A stretch of DNA of 41,983 nucleotides from an uncultured Clostridia bacterium (lineage in GTDB: Bacteria > Bacillota > Clostridia > TANB77 > CAG-508). The notes under the pieces were generated by a model. It was not told the origin of the DNA, made no database searches, and worked only from the letters and a program-made list of their open reading frames with translations. Location of the stretch: positions 1-41,983 of the forward strand of contig CALXVM010000016.1 of assembly GCA_944392105.1 (NCBI GenBank). Direction: 5' to 3'. Position numbers and translations under genes: made by a program. Below, one piece after another: positions 8,060 to 17,158 of this stretch (position 1 is its first letter; the number at the start of each line of letters is the position of its first letter).

Positions 8060-8784
8060 TGACCAAATCTACATTTAAATTCCAAGCTATTAAATACTTG
8101 TTCTGGAGTTCCTTCTTTTATAACTTCTTTATCTAATAAAATTACTTTATCTGCATATTGTTTTGTTAATTCAAAGTCATGTGATACTAATATTATTGAC
8201 ATATCATATTTACTTTTTAAATCTTGAAGAATTTTATAAAATTCTCTTGTTCCGTTTTCGTCTATTCCAGAAACTGGCTCGTCTAATATTAATAAATTTG
8301 GTATTGGTTTTGTTGCCATTGCAAGTAATACTCTTTGAAGCTCTCCTCCAGATAGTTCTCCTATACTTTTATCTATTAATTCTTCTGCACCAAATAAGCC
8401 AAGTTGTTCTTTTATTTCTTTATACAGTTTTTTATCTTTTCTTAAGAATACTGGTATATCTGAAATGCAAGATGCAAATAAGTCATATACAGTTGTAGGC
8501 ATGTGTCTCTCTACATTAATCTTTTGTGGAACAAAACCTATTTTTATTTTCTTAGTTTTATTATCTTTCATATCTGTAAATACAATATTTCCAGTGTGTT
8601 CTACTTCTCCAAGTATTGCTTTTAAAAGTGTACTTTTTCCGGCACCATTTCTCCCTATAATTACTGTTAACTGCCCACAATGGACGTGAATACTAACATT
8701 TTTTAGTATTTCTTGACCACTTATATTAACACTAATATTATTTATTTTTGTACAATGTAACCCACATGCATTAGCTTCTTTCAC
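8053..8784 (-). CDS. metal ABC transporter ATP-binding protein (ZnuC/MntA type)
   Basis: 243 residues, the ATPase of the Mn/Zn importer. Walker A is GRNGAGKST (residues ~43-51), the ABC signature is LSGGELQR (~144-151), Walker B is LLILDEP (~163-169), and the switch histidine is in ILVSHDFEL. FVPQKINVERHMPTTVYD is the Q-loop region typical of this metal family. The start is GTG at 8784 with AGAGGTG 6 nt upstream. The gene begins 21 nt after the stop of the binding-protein gene, so the two are co-transcribed. The N-terminus (EANACGLHCTKI) adds Cys and His residues not usual for the family; their role is unknown. Confidence 0.93.
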   Translation of the reverse strand: MKEANACGLHCTKINNISVNISGQEILKNVSIHVHCGQLTVIIGRNGAGKSTLLKAILGEVEHTGNIVFTDMKDNKTKKIKIGFVPQKINVERHMPTTVYDLFASCISDIPVFLRKDKKLYKEIKEQLGLFGAEELIDKSIGELSGGELQRVLLAMATKPIPNLLILDEPVSGIDENGTREFYKILQDLKSKYDMSIILVSHDFELTKQYADKVILLDKEVIKEGTPEQVFNSLEFKCRFGQI

Positions 8785-8805
8785 TACTTACACCTCTTCT
8801 CGTCC

Positions 8806-9714
8806 CTAATTTCCAAGCTCTTTTAGCTGTTCTAAATTATATTCCATATCATCTAAATATGAGTTTTTACTGTAATCTCCACTCATTCCAGTTTTTAATT
8901 TATATATCTTCGCTCCTGTTTCTGTAGCTATTGTTTCCGCATTTTGTGTATTATCGTCTTCACCAATAATAATAGCTTTTATATTACTTGCTTTTGCTTG
9001 GTCTATTAAACTTCTTAGTCTATCTGCTGATAGAGTACTTTCTTCATGATCTGTTTCTACCATAATCATGTCTAAATTTAAGTCTCTACCTAAATACTCA
9101 AAAGCTTCATTTAAACAAATTGCTTTTTCTCCACTTAAATTGCTTAATTCTTCTTTATATCTATTTTCTAAATCTTCTATTTTGGCTATATATTCATTAG
9201 CATTTTTATTATATATATCTGCATTTTCTGAATTATAATTAGAAAGTTCATATGCAATATTTTCTACTTGTTTTTTATAATTATCTAAGCTTGTCCAAAT
9301 ATGTCCATTTTGTTCTTCTCCATTACTTATAATATCTTGAATTTCTCTACTAGAGTCAATTATTTTTACTCTAGAATATATTTGTAATAGCTTTTCTGTG
9401 AAATTTTCTATTCCTACTCCATTTTCTATAAAAACATTTGCATCTTCTACTTTTTTTACATCAGTTGTTGACAAAGTGTAGTCATGTAAACAACCTCCAT
9501 TTAACTCTGCCATATTTTTTAGTTCTATATTATTTGCACCTTCTGTTACATTTAATGTCATTATATAAATAGGATAAAATGATGTAACAATTTTAAAGTT
9601 ACTATTCTCCTGTGATTGTTTATCATTTCTACTAGCATTTTTTACACATAAAAATATAATTAAAGCGACTATGCATAGTAATACAATAACTGTAATTAAA
9701 ATTTTCTTTTTCAT
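8806..9714 (-). CDS. metal ABC transporter substrate-binding protein (cluster A-I)
   Basis: 302 residues from the ATG at 9714, chosen because GAAGGG lies upstream of it; an extra ten-residue start at 9744 is less likely. An N-terminal hydrophobic segment (ILITVIVLLCIVALIIFLC) anchors or exports the protein; there is no clear lipobox. The rest is the ZnuA/PsaA fold: FKIVTSFYPIYIMTLNV, the first metal His in CLHDYTLST, the second in GHIWTS, and the helix of LEDLENRYKEEL. The position that is His in zinc ZnuA appears to be Glu in LNEAFEYLGRDL, as in manganese PsaA-type proteins, so Mn or Zn are both possible. There is no His-rich loop. It is first gene of the operon, from the promoter at 9895-9923. 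Confidence 0.9.
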   Translation of the reverse strand: MKKKILITVIVLLCIVALIIFLCVKNASRNDKQSQENSNFKIVTSFYPIYIMTLNVTEGANNIELKNMAELNGGCLHDYTLSTTDVKKVEDANVFIENGVGIENFTEKLLQIYSRVKIIDSSREIQDIISNGEEQNGHIWTSLDNYKKQVENIAYELSNYNSENADIYNKNANEYIAKIEDLENRYKEELSNLSGEKAICLNEAFEYLGRDLNLDMIMVETDHEESTLSADRLRSLIDQAKASNIKAIIIGEDDNTQNAETIATETGAKIYKLKTGMSGDYSKNSYLDDMEYNLEQLKELGN

Positions 9715-9894
9715 AATTTTTTCCCTTCTATTTTTAGCTTTCAATTTATAATAGTTTTTATTTTCGATATTTTATTGAATTATTTTTTAGATTTCACTAT
9801 ATAGTCTTTTCGTATTTTTAATATTACTTTTTACTATATTAAAAGCTAAAAATTAGCTTGAAGCATATCTTCAAACCCTACACATCTATGTATT

Positions 9895-9923
9895 ATAATA
9901 CCATTTTTTATGAAAACTTGCAA
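9895..9923 (-). promoter_or_regulatory. promoter of the metal ABC operon
   Basis: On minus, -35 TTGCAA (9918-9923), 17-nt spacer, -10 TATTAT (9895-9900). It leaves a ~180-nt leader before the binding-protein ATG. No clear Zur- or MntR-type operator was seen in that leader. Confidence 0.5.
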
Positions 9924-9959
9924 GTAATAGCATAAAATAAAGAACAATAATTTTGCGCA

Positions 9960-9993
9960 CAAAAATAGAGCATTTTAAAATGCTCTATTTTTG
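9960..9993. terminator. terminator after rpsR
   Basis: Perfect palindrome (AAAAATAGAGCATT and its complement around TTAA) with T5 ends, starting three nt after the rpsR stop codon. It ends the rpsF-ssb-rpsR transcript and is symmetric enough to work in both directions. Confidence 0.8.
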
Positions 9994-9995
9994 TA

Positions 9996-10277
9996 TTATT
10001 CTGCTGTGTATGGTAATACAGCAATTTGTCTAGCCCTCTTTACAGCTATTGTTATATCTCTTTGATGAATTGAGCAAGCTCCTGTTGCTCTTCTTGGTAA
10101 TATTTTTCCTTTATCGTTTACAAATTTTCTTAGTTGATCTGCATTTTTATAATCTAATACTAAGTTTTTATCTGCACATAAAGGACATACCTTTTTTCTC
10201 ATTTTTCTAAATCTTGGATTGTAATCTTCATCATTTTTTCTGTCATTTCTCTTGCTATTTCTTTTATTGTCTGCCAT
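9996..10277 (-). CDS. rpsR: 30S ribosomal protein S18
   Basis: 93 residues. S18 binds S6 and 16S rRNA on the small-subunit platform. The core runs from VCPLCADKNLVLDYKNADQL through GKILPRRATGACSIHQRDI to RQIAVLPYTA. The CPLC pair plus the downstream Cys and His (ACSIH) indicate a zinc-binding version. A ~28-residue basic and acidic N-terminal lead (ADNKRNSKRNDRKNDEDY) is longer than usual. It is the third gene of rpsF-ssb-rpsR, 17 nt after ssb, with a good GGAGG and ending at the terminator 9960-9993. Confidence 0.96.
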   Translation of the reverse strand: MADNKRNSKRNDRKNDEDYNPRFRKMRKKVCPLCADKNLVLDYKNADQLRKFVNDKGKILPRRATGACSIHQRDITIAVKRARQIAVLPYTAE

Positions 10278-10294
10278 TTTGTAACCTCCTTTTA

Positions 10295-10711
10295 TTAAAA
10301 TGGTAGGTCATCGCCTGATGAAACTTCGAAGTCAGAATCTGGGGTTGGCATTGGTATTGAACCAAAAGCATTGCCGTCTGTAGCTCCATCTCTTTTGCTA
10401 TCTGCAAAATATGCTTCTTCTGCAATAACTTCTGTTACATAATGCTTTTGACCTTGGTCATCATCCCATGTTCTTGTTTGTAATCTTCCAGTTACGGCTA
10501 CTTGTTGACCTTTCTTAAAATATTTGCTGCAGAATTCTCCTAATTTACTCCATGCAACAATATTAATAAAATCTGCTTGTCTTTCTTCTCCTTGTCTTAC
10601 AAATCTTCTGTTTACAGCTAGAGAGAAAGAAGCAACTAAAGTATTATTTGTTTGTGTGTATCTTACTTCTGGGTCTCTTGTTAATCTTCCCATTAAAATT
10701 ACTTTATTCAT
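10295..10711 (-). CDS. ssb: single-stranded DNA-binding protein
   Basis: 138 residues. The OB-fold domain covers residues 1-~105 (MNKVILMGRLTRDPEVRYTQ, FINIVAWSKLGEFCSKYFKKGQQVAVTGRLQTRTW). It is followed by a short flexible linker and the acidic tip DDLPF, which recruits replication and repair partners. It coats single-stranded DNA in replication and recombination. Position between rpsF and rpsR is the normal Firmicutes order. AAAGGGTG precedes the ATG. A second, truncated OB-fold gene lies at 40883-41125. Confidence 0.97.
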   Translation of the reverse strand: MNKVILMGRLTRDPEVRYTQTNNTLVASFSLAVNRRFVRQGEERQADFINIVAWSKLGEFCSKYFKKGQQVAVTGRLQTRTWDDDQGQKHYVTEVIAEEAYFADSKRDGATDGNAFGSIPMPTPDSDFEVSSGDDLPF

Positions 10712-10762
10712 GTAGACACCCTTTCTCGCACTATAGTAAGTGCAGTTTACTAAAATTTTAAA

Positions 10763-11050
10763 TTATTTTTCATCTTGTCTAATTACCATGAATTTTATTA
10801 CGTCGTCTGTAATTCTGTAATTTCTCTCTAATTCTGCGATTAGACTTGGTTCTCCTTCAAATGTTGTTACAACATAGTAACCTTCAGAATTTTTCTTAAC
10901 TTCATAAGCTAATTTTTTCTTTCCAAGGTCTTCTACTTTTTCTACTTTACCATGTTTATTAATCAAATCTGAAAATGTAGTAGTTAAAGATTTAACTTTT
11001 TCTTCATCTACAGATGGATTAATAATGATAACACTCTCGTATTTATTCAT
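10763..11050 (-). CDS. rpsF: 30S ribosomal protein S6
   Basis: 95 residues; S6 pairs with S18 on the 30S platform. MNKYESVIIINPSVDEEKV and NYRITDDVIKFMVIR are conserved S6 ends. The ATG at 11050 is chosen: AAGGAGGTGA is 5 nt upstream, whereas the in-frame GTG at 11059 falls within that site. It is first of the rpsF-ssb-rpsR operon, read from the promoter at 11132-11160 through a structured leader (11062-11101) that may hide the ribosome-binding site. Confidence 0.96.
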   Translation of the reverse strand: MNKYESVIIINPSVDEEKVKSLTTTFSDLINKHGKVEKVEDLGKKKLAYEVKKNSEGYYVVTTFEGEPSLIAELERNYRITDDVIKFMVIRQDEK

Positions 11051-11061
11051 TATTTTCACCT

Positions 11062-11101
11062 CCTTATGGATTAGTAACCTACGTATTTTACGTAAGTAAG
11101 G
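11062..11101 (-). promoter_or_regulatory. rpsF leader hairpin that can sequester the Shine-Dalgarno
   Basis: On minus, CCTTA (11097-11101) can pair with TAAGG of the rpsF Shine-Dalgarno (11062-11066), enclosing a strong inner hairpin ACTTACGTA/TACGTAGGT (11077-11097). This is consistent with autogenous control by S6:S18, which is known for this operon in many bacteria. The known consensus was not matched base by base. Confidence 0.45.
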
Positions 11102-11131
11102 AAAAAAATATTTCTATTTTTTAACAGAAAT

Positions 11132-11160
11132 ATTTTATCACATATAATGCTAATTTGCAA
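11132..11160 (-). promoter_or_regulatory. promoter of rpsF-ssb-rpsR
   Basis: -35 TTGCAA (11155-11160), 17-nt spacer, -10 TAAAAT (11132-11137). Just downstream an A/T-only hairpin, AAATATTTCT with AGAAATATTT and a T7 run (~11102-11137), could cause early termination. Confidence 0.6.
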
Positions 11161-11184
11161 GCGTTTTATTAAAAAAGCTAATAA

Positions 11185-11260
11185 GTTGTCAAAGGGGACG
11201 GAGAAAATTGACATATCTTATTTTTCTTGAAGTTGTCAAAAATCTCCGTCCCCTTTGGCA
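11185..11260. repeat. GGGGACGGAG inverted repeat after dnaJ
   Basis: Perfect 15-nt arms, CAAAGGGGACGGAGA (11190-11204) and TCTCCGTCCCCTTTG (11243-11257), with GTTGTC at 11185-11190 and again at 11232-11237. It lies 4 nt beyond the dnaJ stop codon and may terminate dnaJ. The right half is nearly identical to the copies at 29175 and 40708. Confidence 0.8.
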
Positions 11261-11263
11261 TTT

Positions 11264-12421
11264 CTAGCCAAATATGCCTCTCTTTTTTACAGGAGGTTGT
11301 TCATTCATTGTTTTTGCAAGTTCTGTTAAAATGTCTCGTTGCTCTTTTGTTAAACGTTTTGGCACTTGTACTTGAACTGTAAATACAAAGTCTCCGTATG
11401 AGTTTCCATTTATATTTTTAAAGCCTTTATTTCTTATAACAAATCTTGTGCCAGATTGTGTTCCGTCAGGTATTCTGTATGTTTCTTGTGTTCCATCTAC
11501 CATTGGTATTTTTAAGTCAGCACCTAGTGTTGCTTGTGTAAATGTTATTGGTATATCACAATGTACATTGTTTCCATTTCTTGTATAGATACTGTGTCTT
11601 TTTACATGTACATTAATATATAAGTCTCCTTTTGGTTCACCTTGTTCTCCGGGTTCTCCTTCTCCTCGCAAAACTACAGTTTGTTCATTATCTATTCCTG
11701 CGGGGATTTTTACAGTTAGTCTAACTTGTTTTCTAACTGTTCCCTTGCCTTTACATGTCTCACATGGTTCTTTTATTACTTTTCCAGTTCCACGACAGTT
11801 ATTACATGTTCTCATTGTTTGCATTTGTCCTAAAATTGTTGTTTGAACTTGTTTTATCTGTCCTGTTCCATGACATATTGGACATGTTTCTGCATGTGTT
11901 CCAGGTCTAGCACCTTCTCCATGACATGTTTCGCAAGTTTCATTTCTACTTATATTAATATATCTCTCTGTTCCTAAAAATGATTCTTCAAAGCTTATTT
12001 CTAAGTCGTATCTTAAGTCTGCACCTTTACGAGGTCCATTATTTCTTTGGCTTCGACCTCCAAACCCACCTCCAAAGAAAGATGAAAAGATATCTCCTAA
12101 ATCTCCAAAGTCGCTAAAGCCATCAAACCCACTTGTAGAATATGTATATGTACCTCCACCAAATGGCCCACCTGCTCCTCCAAATCCGCTTTGTGGGTCA
12201 GCTGTTCCGAATTGGTCATACATTCTTCTTTTATCTGGATTTGATAATACTTCGTATGCTTCATTAACTTCTTTAAATTTAGCTTCGGCCTCTTTCTTAT
12301 TATCTGGGTTTGCGTCTGGATGATATTTTTTAGCAAGTTTTCTATATGCTTTTTTTAGTTCATCATCACTAGCATTTTTCTCTACCCCTAAAATTGCATA
12401 ATAATCTTTTTTCTCTGCCAT
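11264..12421 (-). CDS. dnaJ: chaperone protein DnaJ
   Basis: 385 residues, full-length type I Hsp40. It has an N-terminal J domain with the HPD motif (KYHPDANPD, residues ~30-38). A Gly/Phe-rich linker follows ([12 protein letters not shown] to GGFGGRS), then four zinc-binding repeats [24 protein letters not shown] and CETCKGKG (~145-210), and the C-terminal substrate-binding part. It delivers unfolded clients to DnaK and stimulates its ATPase. AGGAGG precedes the ATG. It is last in hrcA-grpE-dnaK-dnaJ; a hairpin in the dnaK-dnaJ gap (12455-12552) may lower its expression. Confidence 0.97.
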   Translation of the reverse strand: MAEKKDYYAILGVEKNASDDELKKAYRKLAKKYHPDANPDNKKEAEAKFKEVNEAYEVLSNPDKRRMYDQFGTADPQSGFGGAGGPFGGGTYTYSTSGFDGFSDFGDLGDIFSSFFGGGFGGRSQRNNGPRKGADLRYDLEISFEESFLGTERYINISRNETCETCHGEGARPGTHAETCPICHGTGQIKQVQTTILGQMQTMRTCNNCRGTGKVIKEPCETCKGKGTVRKQVRLTVKIPAGIDNEQTVVLRGEGEPGEQGEPKGDLYINVHVKRHSIYTRNGNNVHCDIPITFTQATLGADLKIPMVDGTQETYRIPDGTQSGTRFVIRNKGFKNINGNSYGDFVFTVQVQVPKRLTKEQRDILTELAKTMNEQPPVKKRGIFG

Positions 12422-12454
12422 TTTGTTCCTCCTAAAGTTTGCATTTTAATTGCA

Positions 12455-12552
12455 GAAAAATAATGTTTCGCAACAGTGAATTTTCTATTGCTTTATTAGA
12501 AACTCTTTTTAAACATCTCTGTTTTAAACTGCTGTCAAAACATTATTTTTTC
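12455..12552 (-). terminator. long hairpin with T-run between dnaK and dnaJ
   Basis: On minus, GAAAAAATAATGTTTTGACAG near 12552 pairs with CTGTTGCGAAACATTATTTTTC ending at 12455, around a ~55-nt loop. The last T-run (TATTTTT) makes it terminator-like. Partial read-through would set the dnaK:dnaJ ratio, or the hairpin may be an mRNA-processing site. Confidence 0.45.
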
Positions 12553-12588
12553 ATTTTCTATATTTTATATTTTTAATTTTTTTCAGCA

Positions 12589-14478
<1,890 letters not shown>

Positions 14479-14673
14479 CTATTTAACAAAAGTTTTGGCG
14501 AATTTTAAATTTTAAAATTTATACTAATATATAAGCAATACTTTCGCCTTACTTATTACTTATATAAAATTAAAAACTATCTTATTCTTTTATGCTCAAC
14601 ATTTTATATTTATAAAAAATTTTTGAGCTTTTATCTTAAGTTACTTTTTAAATTCATATATAAGCATTATTTT

Positions 14674-15216
14674 TTAATTTGCTACAATAACCATTGAATG
14701 TCTTATAACTCTATTTCCTATCATATAGCCTTTTCTAAACTCTTCTTTAATTTCTTTTTCTCCTAAGTTTTCATCAACTACTGAACTTACTGCTTCATGT
14801 AATTCTGGGTCAAATGTTTTTCCAACAGTTTCTATTTCTTTAACACCTTTAGATGCTAAAACGTCTTTAAGCTGTTGAAGCATAAGCTCTACGCCCTTTT
14901 TGTATTCCTCATCTTTTGTTTCTGCCACTGCCGCTTTTTCTAAGTTATCTAATACTGGTAAAAATGAAGATACTATTTCTGAAATTATTGAATCATATAA
15001 TGATTCTCTTTCTTTTGCACTTCTTTTTTTGTAATTTTCAAATTCTGCCATTATTCTTTTATATCTGTCATCTTTTTCTTCTATTTCTGCTTTCATACTA
15101 GCCATTTGTTTTTTTATTTCTATAATTTCATCTGCTTTTTCCATATTTTTATTATTTTGTTTCTCGCCTTCATCAGTATTTGTCTTCTTTTTTAATTCTT
15201 CTTTTTTGTCTTCCAA
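14674..15216 (-). CDS. grpE: nucleotide exchange factor GrpE
   Basis: 180 residues. A charged low-complexity N-terminus (EDKKEELKKKTNTDEGEKQNNK) is followed by a long coiled coil (~residues 30-100, MAEFENYKKRSAKERESLYD) and a C-terminal beta domain ending FRKGYMIGNRVIRHSMVIVAN, typical for GrpE. It releases ADP from DnaK. The start is TTG at 15216, with AAAGGTGG eight nt upstream; no in-frame ATG fits. It begins 20 nt after the hrcA stop, so it is co-transcribed. Confidence 0.95.
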   Translation of the reverse strand: MEDKKEELKKKTNTDEGEKQNNKNMEKADEIIEIKKQMASMKAEIEEKDDRYKRIMAEFENYKKRSAKERESLYDSIISEIVSSFLPVLDNLEKAAVAETKDEEYKKGVELMLQQLKDVLASKGVKEIETVGKTFDPELHEAVSSVVDENLGEKEIKEEFRKGYMIGNRVIRHSMVIVAN

Positions 15217-15236
15217 TTGTTATACCACCTTTCTAA

Positions 15237-16242
15237 TTACTTTTCATTTAGTTTTTTACTAATATATTTCATTACAGAAATTACTTTTGAGTAGTCCATC
15301 CTCTTTGGTCCTATAATTCCTATTGTACCCAAGTCCTTGTTTTTATACTTGTGTCTAAAAGTTACTATGCTAAAATCTTGTAGCTCTTTGTTTTTACTTT
15401 CATCACCTATATAAACGTTAATATCATTGGCAAATCCTGTGTTTAATAAATCTAATACAATTTCTTTTGTATCTATAAGATTTATAAATCTTTTTGCCAC
15501 TTCTAAACTTTTAAATTCTGGCAAATCAAATATTCTGTTGGTTCCATCTAAATATATTTTATCCGTATCATTAACAACTTTATTTAACTGCTCTAATACA
15601 GGTTTTATAACTTTTACACTATAGTCCATTTGTGAAAGTATGTATTGTTTAAGTGGTTGATTTATTTCTTCTAGTGGTTTACCTTTTAATTTATTGTTAA
15701 AAATATAATTTAGTGTTTCTACTTGATCTTCTGTTATATCTTCGTCAAATTTTATTATTGTTTCTTTTACCATCCCTGTATCTGTTAAGATAACTGCCAT
15801 TAACATTCTAGTCCCTAACAAAACAAATTTTATTTCCTGTATTTTTTGTTCTTCTGCTCTAGGTCCTACTGCAACAGAAGTATAATGAGTTACTTCTGAT
15901 AAAGTTTGACTTGTTATTTTTGTTAGGTCTTCTATGGCATCTACTTTTGTTGATAATTTTGACTGAATATATTTTATTTCTTCTAAACTTATATTGTCAT
16001 CTTTTAATAGCTCATTAACATATAGTCTATAACCTAATGCAGATGGAATTCTACCGCTTGAAGTATGTGTTTTTTCAATGTATCCAGCCTTTTCTAGGTC
16101 TGCCATTTCGTTTCTTATTGTTGCACTACTAAAGTCTAATCCGTATTTTTGTACTATACTACCGTGAACTTACTGGTTCTGCGGTATTAATATATTCATC
16201 TACTATTGCTTGTAAGATTTTTCTTTTTCTTTGATCTAACAT
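15237..16242 (-). pseudogene. hrcA: heat-inducible transcription repressor HrcA, frameshifted near the N-terminus
   Basis: HrcA represses class I heat-shock genes by binding CIRCE. The reading frame starts at ATG 16242 (AAGGTGA upstream) with MLDQRKRKILQAIVDEYINT, ending AEPVSSR and then an in-frame TAG. The proper continuation SIVQKYGLDFSSATIRNEMADLEKAGYIEKTH appears in the next frame, so one extra base lies near 16161. From 16106 on the frame is intact for 289 residues, including the winged-helix end and dimerisation domains (SSGRIPSALGYRLYV). Total span 1,006 nt matches a ~334-residue HrcA plus one base. Either a sequencing or assembly error or a real null allele. Translation from internal ATG 16106 would lack most of the HTH. 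Confidence 0.88.
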
Positions 16243-16257
16243 AATATCACCTTATTT

Positions 16258-16284
16258 TTAGCACTCATATTATTTGACTGCTAA
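16258..16284 (-). promoter_or_regulatory. CIRCE operator
   Basis: TTAGCACTC (16258-16266), 9-nt spacer, GACTGCTAA (16276-16284). It differs from the CIRCE consensus TTAGCACTC-N9-GAGTGCTAA at one position. It lies between the hrcA start codon and the -10 region, where HrcA binding would block transcription of hrcA-grpE-dnaK-dnaJ. Confidence 0.95.
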
Positions 16285-16292
16285 CTTCATAT

Positions 16293-16321
16293 ATATTATA
16301 TCCATTTTTAGCAATTGTCAA
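16293..16321 (-). promoter_or_regulatory. promoter of the hrcA operon
   Basis: Perfect -35 TTGACA (16316-16321). The -10 is either TATAAT (16295-16300, 15-nt spacer) or the overlapping TAATAT (16293-16298, 17-nt spacer). It lies just upstream of the CIRCE. Confidence 0.7.
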
Positions 16322-16404
16322 TACATATTGCTAAAAATTATGTGAATTTTACGTGAACGAAAACTTAATTTTTATTTAATAAATACTAGTTATTTAATCT
16401 GTTT

Positions 16405-16497
16405 TTAATTATGAATTGCAACTAATTTTGTTTTTATTCCATTTATAGCTGTAATTATGTCTGCAAGAAGTCCTGTTCTATCGTTTGCATAATTTTG
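16405..16497 (-). pseudogene. ACT-domain remnant, RelA/SpoT C-terminus-like
   Basis: An open stretch of 30 codons bounded by stops reads QNYANDRTGLLADIITAINGI then KTKLVAIHN. The DRTGLLADI block is the hallmark of the ACT domain at the C-terminus of RelA/SpoT (p)ppGpp enzymes. There is no start codon, no ribosome-binding site and no upstream homologous sequence; the terminator at 16513 and a foreign-looking gene follow immediately upstream. It is probably the debris of a deleted or displaced relA-type gene. The rest of 16285-16512 is featureless A/T-rich DNA. Confidence 0.5.
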
Positions 16498-16512
16498 TTA
16501 TACATTAACATG

Positions 16513-16544
16513 AAAAACCACCAGCTATAAAGCTAGTGGTTTTT
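16513..16544 (-). terminator. terminator of the 16556-16939 gene
   Basis: Stem AAAACCACTAGCT/AGCTGGTGGTTTT around a short loop, followed on minus by T5. It starts about 12 nt after the stop codon. Confidence 0.8.
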
Positions 16545-16555
16545 GCGGATATTCC

Positions 16556-16939
16556 TTATTTAGTTTTGTTTTTGTCACCTTCTTTTTTCTCCTTGGGCTT
16601 GTCCATAATCATTTTTGCCAAGTATACAGTAAATCCTGTTACTAGGACAAAAATAACTGTTTTTACAACAAACAACCAGTGGAAGCTATCTCCCAGTTCG
16701 CTGACCAAGGATAAAAAAAGATAGGTCACAGCAGTAGCCAAAAATCCCATTGTGATAGTAGTTGGTGCGTCGCCGTTTTTTCCCTGTCCAGTACTGGACA
16801 GGACTCCTGCAATTGTCAAAGCAATTGCAAAGAAGAAAACGGTAGCATTGGTTAAAATACCAATGCTCAGGAAAAGTCCAAAGACAAATCCTACAATCGC
16901 AGGGATTGCTATGCTATAGATAAGTTTCCGCCAATTCAT
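16556..16939 (-). CDS. hypothetical four-helix membrane protein of higher GC content
   Basis: 127 residues from ATG 16939, which has GGGAGG 7 nt upstream. Four hydrophobic segments lie at ~6-28 (YSIAIPAIVGFVFGLFLSIGI), ~32-50, ~65-88 (ITMGFLATAVTYLFLSLVSEL) and ~92-113, with a Lys-rich cytoplasmic tail (DKPKEKKEGDKNKTK). No family recognised. Part of the gene reaches roughly 47% GC, against under 30% in neighbouring hemW, and codon choice differs (CTG, GTC, CAG). It has its own promoter (17002-17030) and terminator, so it is a self-contained, probably acquired unit, placed between an ACT remnant and hemW. Confidence 0.7.
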   Translation of the reverse strand: MNWRKLIYSIAIPAIVGFVFGLFLSIGILTNATVFFFAIALTIAGVLSSTGQGKNGDAPTTITMGFLATAVTYLFLSLVSELGDSFHWLFVVKTVIFVLVTGFTVYLAKMIMDKPKEKKEGDKNKTK

Positions 16940-17001
16940 ACTAATACCTCCCATAATTTTGGCATTTTTCTATAAAATAGTACTCGACTATCTTAAATTA
17001 C

Positions 17002-17030
17002 ATTTTACCATATTTTATGTTAATTTTCAA
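17002..17030 (-). promoter_or_regulatory. promoter of the 16556-16939 gene
   Basis: -35 TTGAAA (17025-17030), 17-nt spacer, -10 TAAAAT (17002-17007). The spacer and -10 (ATAAAATATGGTAAAAT) resemble those of the other higher-GC gene's promoter at 20747-20775. Confidence 0.5.
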
Positions 17031-17158
17031 ATTATCTACTATATTTAAGTGCTTTTTAAGATTTTATGTTCTCTTTGTTACTAAATGTTTTTCCTCTTTT
17101 TTTATGTTTGCTTAATATTTTATCCATACATCCTATATCTTAATATTGACTTTTTTAA

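Noticed and set aside
15237..16106. hrcA as an intact 289-residue gene starting at 16106
   Set aside because: The conserved HrcA N-terminus is encoded just upstream in another frame with a good ribosome-binding site at 16242; the short form would lack the DNA-binding part.
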